IMG/VR virus record: IMGVR_UViG_3300002835_000050
Location: 50,551-114,550 of that record
DNA length: 64,000 nucleotides
Source of the DNA: a virus
Strand: one strand, 5' to 3'
Shown here piece by piece: positions 55,584 to 64,000 of the stretch (position 1 is the stretch's first letter; every line of letters starts with the position of its first letter). The position numbers and the translations under genes were made by a program. The notes under the pieces are model-generated. The model was not told the origin of the DNA. It saw only the letters and a list, made by a program, of their open reading frames with translations, and made no database searches.

Positions 55584-55934
55584 ATGAAAAAAGCAATGGG
55601 ATTAAGAGGGGCTACTGACGCAATGGATTATTGTAAATCAATGAATAGCAAAGTAGGTAGCATGCTTGAAGGTAGAAAATTTGCTGAAGGAGGTGCAACA
55701 GAAAGTTGTGGACCTGGGGATGGTGGATGTAAATCATCTAAAGCTGCTAGAAAAAATAGAAGACGCGAAGCATGGCACAACTTTAAAGAAGGTGTTGATA
55801 AAGTTAAGGGTCCTATTATAGGTGCGGGTCTTGCAACAGCTGCACTTATAGCTAATAAAAAAGGTCTTTTTGGAAAAGAAGCTAAAGAAGCATTAGGTAT
55901 GAAAAAAGGTGGTTCAGTAAAGAAGAAAAAGTAG
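55584..55934 (+). CDS. Small structural protein (116 aa)
   Basis: MKKAMGLRGATDAMDYCKSM then SKVGSMLEGRKFAEGGATES; a Cys/Gly cluster (CGPGDGGCKSSK) is followed by a basic helix and a C-terminal GLFGKEAKEALGMKKGGSVK with Lys tail. The combined 'KFaeGG' and 'MKKGG' pattern is frequent in small late crAss-like proteins. Virion role likely. Confidence 0.66.
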   Translation: MKKAMGLRGATDAMDYCKSMNSKVGSMLEGRKFAEGGATESCGPGDGGCKSSKAARKNRRREAWHNFKEGVDKVKGPIIGAGLATAALIANKKGLFGKEAKEALGMKKGGSVKKKK

Positions 55935-55956
55935 AATAAATTATCATATATTCTCA

Positions 55957-55987
55957 GATCCAGGTATTTAGGTATCTGGATTTTTTT
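55957..55987 (+). terminator. Factor-independent terminator
   Basis: Stem ATCCAG/CTGGAT (55958-55981, imperfect inner pairing) followed by T7. It ends the lysis cassette transcript. Confidence 0.8.
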
Positions 55988-56010
55988 ATTTAAATGTTTT
56001 ATGTTTAAAC

Positions 56011-56026
56011 TTTTTTAGTATATTTG
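56011..56026 (+). promoter_or_regulatory. Promoter TTTTTTAGTATATTTG
   Basis: A variant of the repeated 14-mer that also contains a perfect TATATTTG -7 box (56019-56026), placed 22 bases before the gene at 56049 and just after a terminator. It probably drives the packaging gene cluster. Confidence 0.6.
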
Positions 56027-56048
56027 CTTAAACTTAAAAAGTATAAAA

Positions 56049-56351
56049 ATGGAAAACAATAACCAACAAGAAGAGTTAGAGCAGTTAACTCCAGAGCAAT
56101 TAGCACAAAGAAAGGAAGAAATGAAAGCTTATTTTGATGAGGCTATTCCTTACTTAGAATCACAAGTTAAGTATGAAAAACTTCTTATGGACATAGCTGA
56201 ATCTAAGTTCAAAAAGTTTCAATGGGATACTCAGTTATCTATGGCTATGTATCAAATGCAACACCCAGAAGAACTTGAAACTGAGGAAAGATATGAAACA
56301 GAAGCTGCAGCACAAGAAGATCCTAAAAAAAGAAAACTTAGAAAAGAGTAA
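56049..56351 (+). CDS. Helical protein (100 aa)
   Basis: Gln/Glu-rich (ENNNQQEELEQLTPEQLAQR) with long helices (YLESQVKYEKLLMDIAESKF). Typical small crAss-like late protein with an 'AikYE.l.a.I.e......' core. Possibly a scaffold or packaging factor; function unknown. Confidence 0.68.
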   Translation: MENNNQQEELEQLTPEQLAQRKEEMKAYFDEAIPYLESQVKYEKLLMDIAESKFKKFQWDTQLSMAMYQMQHPEELETEERYETEAAAQEDPKKRKLRKE

Positions 56352-56353
56352 TC

Positions 56354-56731
56354 ATGGCTTTAGTAAATCAAGTTCAGAAAAAGGTTAAGATGCCTAAATG
56401 GGATGTAGTAAAATTCCAAATACTTACACATTGCTTTGTAAATAGAATTGCAATGAGTGAGTCAGACTTGAATTGCTTAACATTATTAAGTTTCAATCAA
56501 CCTATTGAGCTTACACATTTTTGTTATGATGCTTCTTCAGAAGAAGAGTGGATATTTAAATCACCTCAGACTGTTAGAAATTGTATTAATAAAGCTGAAA
56601 AAAATAATTTGGTGGTTAAGGATAGTGAAAATAAAAAAGTCATTATGCTTAACCCCAATTTAAAAATTCAAACTGAAGGTACAATTCTATTAGATTATAA
56701 ATTTTTAGGTCATGAATCCCAAGAAGGCTAA
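56354..56731 (+). CDS. Winged-helix-like conserved protein (125 aa)
   Basis: MPKWDVVKFQILTHCFVNRI, then SESDLNCLTLLSFNQPIELT and SPQTVRNCINKAEKNNLVVK resemble a winged HTH (helix, turn, 'SpqtVRN....l...glv'). This is a conserved crAss-type gene located before the IHF-like gene. Possibly a DNA-binding structural protein. Overlaps the next gene by 20 bases. Confidence 0.7.
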   Translation: MALVNQVQKKVKMPKWDVVKFQILTHCFVNRIAMSESDLNCLTLLSFNQPIELTHFCYDASSEEEWIFKSPQTVRNCINKAEKNNLVVKDSENKKVIMLNPNLKIQTEGTILLDYKFLGHESQEG

Positions 56732-57116
56732 TAAACTTTATAAAGAAGTAGCAGAAGAACTTGATGTATCTGATACACTAGTAGAAGAAACAATAGGTTT
56801 TTATTATAACCATATAAGACAAATGTTAAGTGGTTTAACAGACCCTAGAATAAATGTAGAAGGTCTTGGACATTTTGTAGTGAAAGCTAAAATGGTTAAG
56901 TCAGCTATTCCAAGATATACTAAATCATTAGATAATCATGATACATCTACATTTGCAGCTTATTTTAATAAGAAAGGTATAGAAACAAAACTAGAACTAC
57001 TTATTGAATTAGAGAAAAAGATTATTAAACAGGAAGAAAGAAAAGAAACTTTTAAAAAACTTAAGTATGGCAATAACACTGAAAACAATTTGGAAGGAGA
57101 GACACAAGATAGTTGA
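56712..57116 (+). CDS. HU/IHF-like protein (134 aa)
   Basis: LDVSDTLVEETIGFYYNHIR followed by QMLSGLTDPRINVEGLGHFV and VKAKMVKSAIPRYTKSLDNH keeps the HU/IHF-type body (helix, helix, then 'p.i.v.GlG.F.vk'). A C-terminal Lys-rich extension replaces the rest of the arm. crAss-like phages encode an IHF-like protein near the terminase. Probably compacts or bends phage DNA. Confidence 0.78.
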   Translation: MNPKKANKLYKEVAEELDVSDTLVEETIGFYYNHIRQMLSGLTDPRINVEGLGHFVVKAKMVKSAIPRYTKSLDNHDTSTFAAYFNKKGIETKLELLIELEKKIIKQEERKETFKKLKYGNNTENNLEGETQDS

Positions 57117-57366
57117 AGGTATTAAGAACTCAATTATTAGAGATCAGTTTGTTGAAGAAGTAGCTGCAATGAGACATAGTATTTGTGATGAATGTCCAAG
57201 TAAAGGAAAGAAATGTGTAATGAAAGGCACAGCTCCATGCTGCAATGAATGTGGATGTTCTCTTGGATTTAAGACTAGATCTCTTGCTTCTGACTGTCCA
57301 TTAGGTAAATGGGAAGCTTTGCTTACAGAAGAAGAAGAAGATGCATTAGATAACCTTGAAAACTAA
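57067..57366 (+). CDS. Cys-rich conserved protein (99 aa)
   Basis: HSICDECPSKGKKCVMKGTA then PCCNECGCSLGFKTRSLASD and CPLGKWE: nine Cys in a small, probably zinc- or iron-sulfur-binding, fold. Typical crAss-like packaging-module protein. Overlaps the IHF-like gene by 50 bases in another frame. Confidence 0.78.
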   Translation: MAITLKTIWKERHKIVEGIKNSIIRDQFVEEVAAMRHSICDECPSKGKKCVMKGTAPCCNECGCSLGFKTRSLASDCPLGKWEALLTEEEEDALDNLEN

Positions 57367-57370
57367 GATT

Positions 57371-57715
57371 ATGGCAAGTTTATCAAATATACAAGGAATA
57401 GTAGTTAATGATCCTACTAAAGTCATTCATGGTCCATCCAATAATACTATTCAAACTGGTCAGGGTTTATGGAGCCAAATACAACAAGGTTCAAAAGGTC
57501 ATTATAATACTGCTATTGATTCTTTTGAAACTGAAATATGGAGATTACAGAAACAATTAGATGATCAAGCTTTAACTATCAAATTAATGAGACTTAAAAT
57601 TCTCGGTATTGAAGGCAAGTTTACACAGGAAGAAATGAGTAATATTAAAAAGATGCTTATGTCAGAAGATGAAGCATCTAGAACATTAGCTGATTCAATT
57701 ATAGAAAATGCTTAA
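57371..57715 (+). CDS. Conserved small protein (114 aa)
   Basis: The start MASLSNIQGIVVNDPTKVIH at 57371 is preferred to an in-frame alternative at 57356. Asn/Gln-rich N-terminus, then coiled-coil-like SFETEIWRLQKQLDDQALTI. Lies between the Cys-rich gene and the 57708 gene (8-base overlap). Function unknown. Confidence 0.65.
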   Translation: MASLSNIQGIVVNDPTKVIHGPSNNTIQTGQGLWSQIQQGSKGHYNTAIDSFETEIWRLQKQLDDQALTIKLMRLKILGIEGKFTQEEMSNIKKMLMSEDEASRTLADSIIENA

Positions 57716-57980
57716 TACAGTAGAAGAAATATTTGGAAACATGCATGATATGCAGGAAAGAACTGTACACATGTATACTGGTGCTTATGGTATGGAAATG
57801 GTTTCTCATGCAATGGCTGTAAATAATGCTACTGGTTATTTAGAGTGGGCTATGGAAAGCAACAAAGTTGATAAACAAACTGGAGAAAGATTAATAGAAA
57901 TGTTAAACTCTCCAGATCATGATAATTTTAACCTGGCTTTATTAGCCATAGAACAAATGACAAATGAGCATAATATTTAG
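57708..57980 (+). CDS. Helical small protein (90 aa)
   Basis: MLNTVEEIFGNMHDMQERTV and EMVSHAMAVNNATGYLEWAM ... NKVDKQTGERLIEMLNSPDH. All-helical, no known domain. Overlaps the following nuclease gene by 17 bases. Confidence 0.64.
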   Translation: MLNTVEEIFGNMHDMQERTVHMYTGAYGMEMVSHAMAVNNATGYLEWAMESNKVDKQTGERLIEMLNSPDHDNFNLALLAIEQMTNEHNI

Positions 57981-58800
57981 TGCAATAGATCATTCATACA
58001 AAAGTATTGATGATACAGATAACATTGACTGGGTTAGTGTTACTACTTTGATATCACATTTAAAGAAATCTTTTGATGCTAAATCAACAGCTGCAAAAGT
58101 TTCTAAAAATAAAAGATCAAAATGGTATGGTATTGAACCAGCTAAAATAGAATCTATTTGGAAAAATGAAGCTGATAGAGCTACTACATTAGGAACATTC
58201 TATCATAACCAAAGAGAGACTGATTTATGTTCTCTTGCTTCTATGGAAAGAGAAGGTGTTACTATTCCAATTATAGTACCTTCTGGTGAAACAAATGGAT
58301 TAAGATTTGCACCTATACAGAAACTTGAAGCTGGAATATATCCTGAACATATGGTATATTTAAAGTCTGCAGGTATTTGTGGTCAATCAGATTTAGTAGA
58401 AGTAGTTAATGGTAAAGTAAATATCATTGACTATAAGACTAATAAAGAAATTAAGACAGAATCATTTGTAAACTGGGAAGGAGCCTCTGATAAACTGCTT
58501 GAGCCTATAAATCATTTAGATGATTGTAACTTTAATCATTATGCACTACAGCTTAGTATTTATATGTATATTATATTAAAGCATAACCCAAAATTAAAAC
58601 CTGGTAGAATATTTATACACCATGTTATATTTGAACAAGCTGGGGAAGATGATTATGGATATCCTATTACTCAACTAGATAATGATGGTAACCCAATTGT
58701 AAAAGAAGTTATTCCTATTCCAATACCATATTTAGTAGATGAAGTAATTAGTATTATTCATTATTTGCAACAGAATAAACATAAAATTAAAAAGAAATGA
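57964..58800 (+). CDS. PD-(D/E)XK nuclease, Cas4/RecB-like (278 aa)
   Basis: WVSVTTLISHLKKSFDAKST then KWYGIEPAKIESIWKNEADR start the fold; GICGQSDLVEVVNGKVNIID then YKTNKEIKTESF carries the catalytic GxxD...(x)DYKT pattern; FNHYALQLSIYMYIILKHNP is the Q-motif helix. No iron-sulfur Cys cluster is seen. In crAss-like phages such a nuclease precedes the packaging genes and may trim or resolve DNA. Confidence 0.82.
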   Translation: MSIIFSAIDHSYKSIDDTDNIDWVSVTTLISHLKKSFDAKSTAAKVSKNKRSKWYGIEPAKIESIWKNEADRATTLGTFYHNQRETDLCSLASMEREGVTIPIIVPSGETNGLRFAPIQKLEAGIYPEHMVYLKSAGICGQSDLVEVVNGKVNIIDYKTNKEIKTESFVNWEGASDKLLEPINHLDDCNFNHYALQLSIYMYIILKHNPKLKPGRIFIHHVIFEQAGEDDYGYPITQLDNDGNPIVKEVIPIPIPYLVDEVISIIHYLQQNKHKIKKK

Positions 58801-59312
58801 TAGTAAGATTATTTGATGTACAAAATGGTGTAGTAGTTCCCACAGAACATTGCTATACATTAAAGGCACTTAAGGATGTTATGGATAATTATCCTGATGA
58901 TTATCTTAAGATCTATTTGTATTTATTTTATATGACTTGTCCTAATCCAGATATGAATCCTTTCTTTCATACTCCTGAAATAGATAAAGAACATATCATA
59001 TTAACAGAGATTCAAGCAGAATTTTCTACAGAAGATACAGATATATTTATTGCATTAGAATTTTGTAAAAGAATGTATGAGACTCCAACATCTAGAGCAT
59101 ACAAAGGTATGGCATCTATGTTAGATAGATTAGCTAGATATATGGAAACTACAAGTATTACAGCAGGAAGAGATGGTAACATTAATTCACTAGTTGCTGC
59201 AGCCAAAAACTTTGACCAGATTAGAGCATCATTTAAAGGAGTGTATAAAGATCTTCAAGATGAACAATCTAGCAAAGTTCGCGGAGGCCAGGGGCTTGCG
59301 TATGATTCTTAA
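58797..59312 (+). CDS. Packaging-module protein, possible small terminase (171 aa)
   Basis: MIVRLFDVQNGVVVPTEHCY followed by CPNPDMNPFFHTPEIDKEHI and ALEFCKRMYETPTSRAYKGM. It directly precedes the large terminase, and both its helical C-terminal part (SLVAAAKNFDQIRASFKGVY) and position suit a small terminase subunit. crAss-like genomes carry a conserved gene of this kind at this place. Function inferred from position. Confidence 0.68.
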   Translation: MIVRLFDVQNGVVVPTEHCYTLKALKDVMDNYPDDYLKIYLYLFYMTCPNPDMNPFFHTPEIDKEHIILTEIQAEFSTEDTDIFIALEFCKRMYETPTSRAYKGMASMLDRLARYMETTSITAGRDGNINSLVAAAKNFDQIRASFKGVYKDLQDEQSSKVRGGQGLAYDS

Positions 59313-59333
59313 CTTATTAATAATCAAACACTT

Positions 59334-61535
59334 ATGAGTGAGATATATCAAGATATACCCTGTTGGGATAATGGAGTTTGGACTACAGTTAGTTTTGAGT
59401 CTAGAGAAGAATATGCTAATGCTATAAAAGAACTTTTTAAAGAACCAGGTCAGTATCAGTTTGATGAAACAAGTTTTATATTTAATGAACAATCTATAAA
59501 ATTTAATCAGAATAAAGTATACTGCACAGCTCCTTTTAAATCTAAAGACTTTATAAACTACTGGGATGATCAAAAACACAAATGTAGAAAAGGAGTCTTT
59601 TATATAAACAAAGATAAGAAGTGGTTTATTACTAGAGACTATTACATGTGGTTAAACTTCTTACCTATCTTTGATAAAGAAGAACAAAACTTTGGATTTG
59701 CTAAAGTAAGAGATGCTCAGTATCATATGGCTCTATATGAACTGTTAGCAGAACTTAATTATAAGCATGTAGCTATTCTAAAGAAACGTCAGATAGCTTC
59801 TTCTTATTTTCACATGTCTAAGTTACTTAATCAGCTTTGGTTTGAAGCAGGGGTAACTTTAAAGATGGGAGCCAGTCTTAAGGATTATATTAATGAGAAA
59901 GGTTCTTGGAAGTTTATGTCTGAATATGCAGCATTCTTAAATGAACATACTGCATGGTATAGACCAATGTCTCCGGATAAAGTATTAATGTGGCAACAAA
60001 AGATTGAAGTTAGAAAAGGAGATAGAAAAACAGAAGTAGGTTTAAAGGGTACTATGCAAGGTATGTCTTTTGAGAAAGATCCTACAAATGGTGTAGGGGG
60101 TCCAGTAAAATACTTCTTTCATGAGGAAGCTGGTATTGCTCCTAAGATGGATTTAACATATGAGTACATGCGTCCAGCTATGGCTTCTGGTTTAATTACT
60201 ACAGGAATGTTTATTGCTGCAGGATCTGTAGGGGATTTATCTCAGTGTGAGCCATTAAGAAAAATGATATTATCTCCTGGAGATAGTGATGTATATGCTG
60301 TTGAAACTAATCTTATAGATTCAAAAGGTACTCATGGTATGTCAGGTTTATTTATTCCTGAGCAATGGTCAATGCCTCCATATATAGATGATTATGGTAA
60401 TTCACTTGTAGAAGAAGCATTAAAAGCTTTAGATGAGCAATTTGCAATTTGGAAGAAAGAACTTGATCCAGAAACTTATCAGTTAAGAATATCTCAGAGA
60501 CCAAGAAACATTGAAGAAGCTTTTGCACACAGATCTGTATCTGTATTTCCTCCACATCTTGTTGCTGCACAAGCTAGAAGAATAGAAGAAAAAGAATATG
60601 CATATGAGTTCTTAGATATTAGCACAGATGAGAATGGTAAACCTACTGTTAAAGCATCTAATAAACAACCTATTAAAGAATTTCCTATTACAAAAAAGAC
60701 TGAAGATAAAACAGGTTGTTTAGTAGTATGGGAAAGACCTATAAAAGATCCTACTTTTGGTCAGTATTATGCTTCTATTGACCCTGTGTCAGAGGGTAAG
60801 ACAACTACTTCAGAATCATTATGTTCTATTTACATAATGAAAGCTCCAGTAGAAGTTACTAAAGTAACAGGGATTGAGACAGAAACATACATAGAACCAG
60901 ATAGAATTGTAGCTACATGGTGTGGTAGGTTTGATGATCTTAACAAAACACATCAAAGACTAGAATTAATTATAGAATGGTATAATGCTTGGACATTGAT
61001 AGAGAACAATATCTCACTATTTATCCAGTACATGATATCTAGAAAAAAACAAAAGTACTTAGTACCTAAGAGTCAGATCATGTTCTTAAAAGATCTTGGT
61101 TCTAATACTAACGTATTCCAGGAGTATGGATGGAAAAATACAGGCACATTATTTAAACAACATCTTCTTAACTATGCAATAGAGTATACTAAAGAAGAGT
61201 TAGATATTGAAACAAAAACCGATGGTACAATTGTACGGACAAAGTACGGTATAGAAAGAATACCAGATCCTATGTTATTAGTAGAGATGAGAGAATATGC
61301 TCCAGGTGTCAATGTGGATAGATTAGTTTCTTTCTGCGCACTTGTAGCTTTTATGAGAATACAACAAGCAAATAGAGGATATGCAAAAAGAGTTATCATG
61401 GATGATGCTGCTAAAAACTTGCAAAAGTCAGAAAATTTGTTTAAATTAAATAGAAGTCCGTTTAGACACATGGGGAGGGGTCAACTTGCAAATGGTCAGA
61501 CACATAAAAGATCCCCATTTAAAAACTTAAAGTAA
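59334..61535 (+). CDS. terL: Terminase large subunit (crAss type)
   Basis: 733 aa. The ATPase region includes HVAILKKRQIASSYFHMSKL (an atypical Walker A position), the Walker B-like VKYFFHEEAGIAPKMDLTYE and a coupling motif around MFIAAGSVGDL. The C-terminal nuclease domain carries QYYASIDPVSEGKTTTSESL and LVPKSQIMFLKDLGSNTN. Motor and nuclease for headful packaging of the genome. Followed after 6 bases by the portal gene, the standard order in the group. Confidence 0.9.
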   Translation: MSEIYQDIPCWDNGVWTTVSFESREEYANAIKELFKEPGQYQFDETSFIFNEQSIKFNQNKVYCTAPFKSKDFINYWDDQKHKCRKGVFYINKDKKWFITRDYYMWLNFLPIFDKEEQNFGFAKVRDAQYHMALYELLAELNYKHVAILKKRQIASSYFHMSKLLNQLWFEAGVTLKMGASLKDYINEKGSWKFMSEYAAFLNEHTAWYRPMSPDKVLMWQQKIEVRKGDRKTEVGLKGTMQGMSFEKDPTNGVGGPVKYFFHEEAGIAPKMDLTYEYMRPAMASGLITTGMFIAAGSVGDLSQCEPLRKMILSPGDSDVYAVETNLIDSKGTHGMSGLFIPEQWSMPPYIDDYGNSLVEEALKALDEQFAIWKKELDPETYQLRISQRPRNIEEAFAHRSVSVFPPHLVAAQARRIEEKEYAYEFLDISTDENGKPTVKASNKQPIKEFPITKKTEDKTGCLVVWERPIKDPTFGQYYASIDPVSEGKTTTSESLCSIYIMKAPVEVTKVTGIETETYIEPDRIVATWCGRFDDLNKTHQRLELIIEWYNAWTLIENNISLFIQYMISRKKQKYLVPKSQIMFLKDLGSNTNVFQEYGWKNTGTLFKQHLLNYAIEYTKEELDIETKTDGTIVRTKYGIERIPDPMLLVEMREYAPGVNVDRLVSFCALVAFMRIQQANRGYAKRVIMDDAAKNLQKSENLFKLNRSPFRHMGRGQLANGQTHKRSPFKNLK

Positions 61536-61541
61536 AGGAAT

Positions 61542-64000
61542 ATGCAAATTATAAATGCAATGCAAGCCAAGAGTGGAGCTAAAACTGATAATAACAGAAT
61601 AGCTTCAATCACACAACCATTACAATTCATTCCTAAAAAGGAAAAGGATGAGCAATGGGCTGCTTGGAACCTAGACTGGATTGAATGGCAAGGGCTAAAA
61701 CAAATCCGTAGAAATGCTAGAAGATTAATGAAGAATTATAAACTAGCAAAAGGTGTTATTGATAAGTCTGACTATATAGTTGAGGATGATAATGAATACA
61801 GAGATATTGTTGAAGTACTTACTAAAGAAGATCAGTCTGCTCTAGAATTAAAGTTTTACCCTATTATCCCAAATGTTATTAATGTTCTAGTAGCTGAATT
61901 TGCTAAAAGATCAACTAAACTTACTTACCGTGCTACTGATGAGTTCTCATATAATGAGATGATGGAGCAAAAAAGAAAGATGGTTGAAGAGACTTTGCTT
62001 TCTGATGCACAAATTAAACTTACTGCAGCTTTATTAGAACAAGGATTAGATCCTGATTCAGAAGAAGCACAACAACAAATGTCACCAGACAATCTTAAAA
62101 CTTTACCAGAGATTGAGCAATTCTTTAAAAAGGATTATAGATCAATGGTAGAAGAATGGGCAAGTCATCAACATAAAGTAGATGTTGAAAGATTTAAAAT
62201 GGATGAACTAGAAGAAAGAGGTTTCCGTGATATGCTTATTACAGATAGAGAGTTCTGGCATTTCCGTATGATGGAAGATGATTATGAAGTAGAACTTTGG
62301 AATCCAGCAATTACATTCTATCACAAATCTCCAGACTCAAGATACATATCTCAATCTAACTGGGTTGGTAAAACAGATATGATGACAGCATCAGATGTTA
62401 TTGATAGATATGGTTACATCATGACTGAAGAGCAGCTTGCTGCATTAGAAGCTGTTTATCCAATTAGATCTGCAGGATATACTATCGGAGGTATGCAAAA
62501 TGATGGTTCATTCTATGATGGTACTAGATCACATGAATGGAATACTAATATGCCTTCATTAGCTTACAGACAATATACATCAGCTATGGCAGGTACTGTT
62601 GTAGGTCAAGGTGATATCATTAATGAGATTTTAATGGAAGGTGAAGATTACCATGATCAAGGTACAGCTTTCTTATTAAGAGTTTCTACAATATATTGGA
62701 AGTCTCAAAGAAAAGTTGGACATCTTACAAGTGTTGCTGAAAATGGTGAGGTTACTAATGAAATAGTTACTGAAGATTATAAAATTGAGAATAAACCAAT
62801 TTATGATACAAGACTATTTAAAAATAAAAGCAAAGATAATTTATTGTATGGTGATCACATTGATTGGATATGGATCAATGAAGTTTGGGGTGGTGTAAAA
62901 GTTGGACCAAATTTACCTTCATTCTGGGGTATGAATAATCCTGGAGGATTCTCTCCTATCTATATTGGTATTGATAAGAATCATATTGGTCCTTTAAGAT
63001 TTCAATTTAAAGGAGATTCAACTTTATATGGTTGTAAACTTCCTGTTGAAGGATCTGTATTCTCAGATAGAAATACTAAGTCAACTGCATTATTAGACTT
63101 AATGAAACCTTTCCAGATTGGATATAACATAGTAAATAACCAGATTGCTGATATATTAGTAGATGAGTTAGGTACAATTATCATGTTAGACCAGAACACA
63201 CTTCCTAGACACTCTTTAGGTGAAGATTGGGGTAAAGGTAATTTAGCTAAAGCATATGTAGCAATGAAGGATTTCCAAATGCTTCCTCTTGATACATCTA
63301 TTACAAATACAGAGAATGCATTAAACTTCCAACATTTCCAAAAACTTGATCTATCTCAGACAGAGAGATTAATGTCTAGGATTAATATTGCAAACTACTT
63401 TAAACAACAAGCATATGAAGTAATTGGTGTTAACCCACAAAGAATGGGACAACAATTATCACAACAAACTGCTACTGGAGTAGAACAAGCTGTTAGTTCA
63501 TCTTATGCTCAAACTGAAATATTCTTTATTCAGCATTGTGATTATTTAATGCCAAGAGTACATCAGATGAGAACTGACTTGGCTCAATTCTATCATTCAA
63601 CAAAACCTTCATCAAGACTTACATATATTACAGGAGCTGATGAAAAAGTTAATTTCCAGATAAATGGTACTGACTTGTTAATGAGAGACTTGAATATTTT
63701 CTGTACAACTACTGCAAACCATAGAGCTGTTCTTGAGCAACTTAAACAAATGGCTTTACAAAATAATACAACAGGAGCTTCTATTTATGATCTTGGTAAA
63801 ATTGTACAATCAGATTCTATTGCAGAACTTAATACAGTTCTTAAAGCATCTGAAGCTAAACAACAACAAGAAAAACAACAAGAACAACAGTCTCAACAAC
63901 AAATGCAACAAGAGCAATTAGCTTCTCAAGAAAAACAACAACAAGCACTGATTCAAGCTGAAGCTGAAAAACAAGCTAGACAACTTGAAAATAATGTAGT
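61542..64000 (+). CDS. Portal protein (partial at right edge)
   Basis: The frame runs open to the window end (819 codons and two bases visible). It starts MQIINAMQAKSGAKTDNNRI after an AAAGGA-like site. A portal-type N-terminus (QLKQIRR-like arginine-rich helix WQGLKQIRRNARRLMKNYKL), the long beta-rich clip and stem (HFRMMEDDYEVELWNPAITF, WIWINEVWGGVKVGPNLP) and a very Gln-rich helical tail (QQQEKQQEQQSQQQMQQEQ) are as in crAss-like portals. It forms the dodecameric DNA gate of the capsid. Confidence 0.9.
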   Translation, partial: MQIINAMQAKSGAKTDNNRIASITQPLQFIPKKEKDEQWAAWNLDWIEWQGLKQIRRNARRLMKNYKLAKGVIDKSDYIVEDDNEYRDIVEVLTKEDQSALELKFYPIIPNVINVLVAEFAKRSTKLTYRATDEFSYNEMMEQKRKMVEETLLSDAQIKLTAALLEQGLDPDSEEAQQQMSPDNLKTLPEIEQFFKKDYRSMVEEWASHQHKVDVERFKMDELEERGFRDMLITDREFWHFRMMEDDYEVELWNPAITFYHKSPDSRYISQSNWVGKTDMMTASDVIDRYGYIMTEEQLAALEAVYPIRSAGYTIGGMQNDGSFYDGTRSHEWNTNMPSLAYRQYTSAMAGTVVGQGDIINEILMEGEDYHDQGTAFLLRVSTIYWKSQRKVGHLTSVAENGEVTNEIVTEDYKIENKPIYDTRLFKNKSKDNLLYGDHIDWIWINEVWGGVKVGPNLPSFWGMNNPGGFSPIYIGIDKNHIGPLRFQFKGDSTLYGCKLPVEGSVFSDRNTKSTALLDLMKPFQIGYNIVNNQIADILVDELGTIIMLDQNTLPRHSLGEDWGKGNLAKAYVAMKDFQMLPLDTSITNTENALNFQHFQKLDLSQTERLMSRINIANYFKQQAYEVIGVNPQRMGQQLSQQTATGVEQAVSSSYAQTEIFFIQHCDYLMPRVHQMRTDLAQFYHSTKPSSRLTYITGADEKVNFQINGTDLLMRDLNIFCTTTANHRAVLEQLKQMALQNNTTGASIYDLGKIVQSDSIAELNTVLKASEAKQQQEKQQEQQSQQQMQQEQLASQEKQQQALIQAEAEKQARQLENNV

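Noticed and set aside
59229-59579. Minus-strand ORF overlapping the terminase start
   Set aside because: Hydrophobic shadow frame across two real genes, with no start context.
1-64000. CRISPR array
   Set aside because: Repeats seen (leader elements, junction motifs, 14-mer) are not regularly spaced with unique spacers, and no cas genes are present.
1-64000. Alternative genetic code (TAG or TGA reassigned), known in some crAss-like phages
   Set aside because: Core genes end with TAA, and TAG (e.g. 29706, 8230) and TGA (e.g. 8753, 15332) close compact, well-spaced genes; no gene is broken by in-frame TAG or TGA.

Overview
The window is most likely part of the genome of a crAss-like tailed phage (order Crassvirales) or a close relative infecting a Bacteroidota host. 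Evidence: a terminase large subunit, a portal and a giant virion protein of the crAss type; a compact minus-strand replication module (B-family DNA polymerase, Toprim primase, DnaB-type helicase, SSB-like protein, Sak4-like ATPase, uracil-DNA glycosylase, superfamily II helicase); an A+T-rich sequence; and Bacteroidota-style promoters (TTTG, about 19 bp, TAnnTTTG). TAA, TAG and TGA all act as stops, so the standard code appears to be used. Both edges cut genes: the giant virion protein is open at base 1 and the portal is open at base 64000. If the genome is circular, the window runs from the end of the late module, through the whole early/replication module, to the start of the late module.

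Layout. 1-3083 (+): C-terminal part of a giant LysM-containing virion protein and a small basic protein. 3084-23016 (-): nucleotide and DNA metabolism genes, including an acyl-CoA thioesterase, a MazG-like enzyme, PolB, an HNH homing nuclease, a PD-(D/E)XK nuclease, a MoxR/VWA pair, primase, SSB, Sak4, DnaB and UDG. Factor-independent terminators split this module into several transcripts. 23050-25073 is a small plus-strand island with a metallophosphoesterase. 25024-40754 (-): a dense array of small accessory genes (zinc ribbons, membrane peptides, HTH proteins), with a ClpS-like adaptor, helicase, ParB-like protein and HNH nuclease in the middle, an unusual tRNA-like gene, and three small terminator-separated genes that share a repeated leader element. 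A 537-bp non-coding stretch lies at 39306-39842.

40825-41134 is the divergence point, with a GC-rich structured island and an operator-like inverted repeat. 41135-45564 (+): AlkB-like oxygenase, a GIY-YIG/HTH fusion, two structured candidate ncRNAs, a lipoprotein, tRNA-Cys and a GroES-like protein. 45684-51937 (+): tail and receptor-binding proteins that share an N-terminal module, one with collagen-like repeats and one Cys-rich repeat protein. 51885-54773 (+): a lysis cassette of several small membrane proteins, an out-of-phase spanin-like gene pair and an M15 endolysin. 54773-59312 (+): a GIY-YIG homing nuclease and small conserved crAss-type genes (IHF-like, Cys-rich, PD-(D/E)XK). 59334-64000 (+): terminase and portal.

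The most striking observation is at the start of the DNA polymerase gene. An HNH nuclease gene sits between a broken remnant of the original polymerase start (MRTHWVMD, then stop) and a synonymously recoded copy of the same residues that now starts the working polymerase. This looks like a mobile nuclease that supplied its own recoded target. Other points worth a second look are a phage ClpS and acyl-CoA thioesterase, a 100-nt tRNA-like gene with an oversized anticodon loop, a four-copy leader element whose last copy heads a non-coding region, and structured RNAs next to tRNA-Cys. All family assignments were made by eye from motifs; no database search was run.
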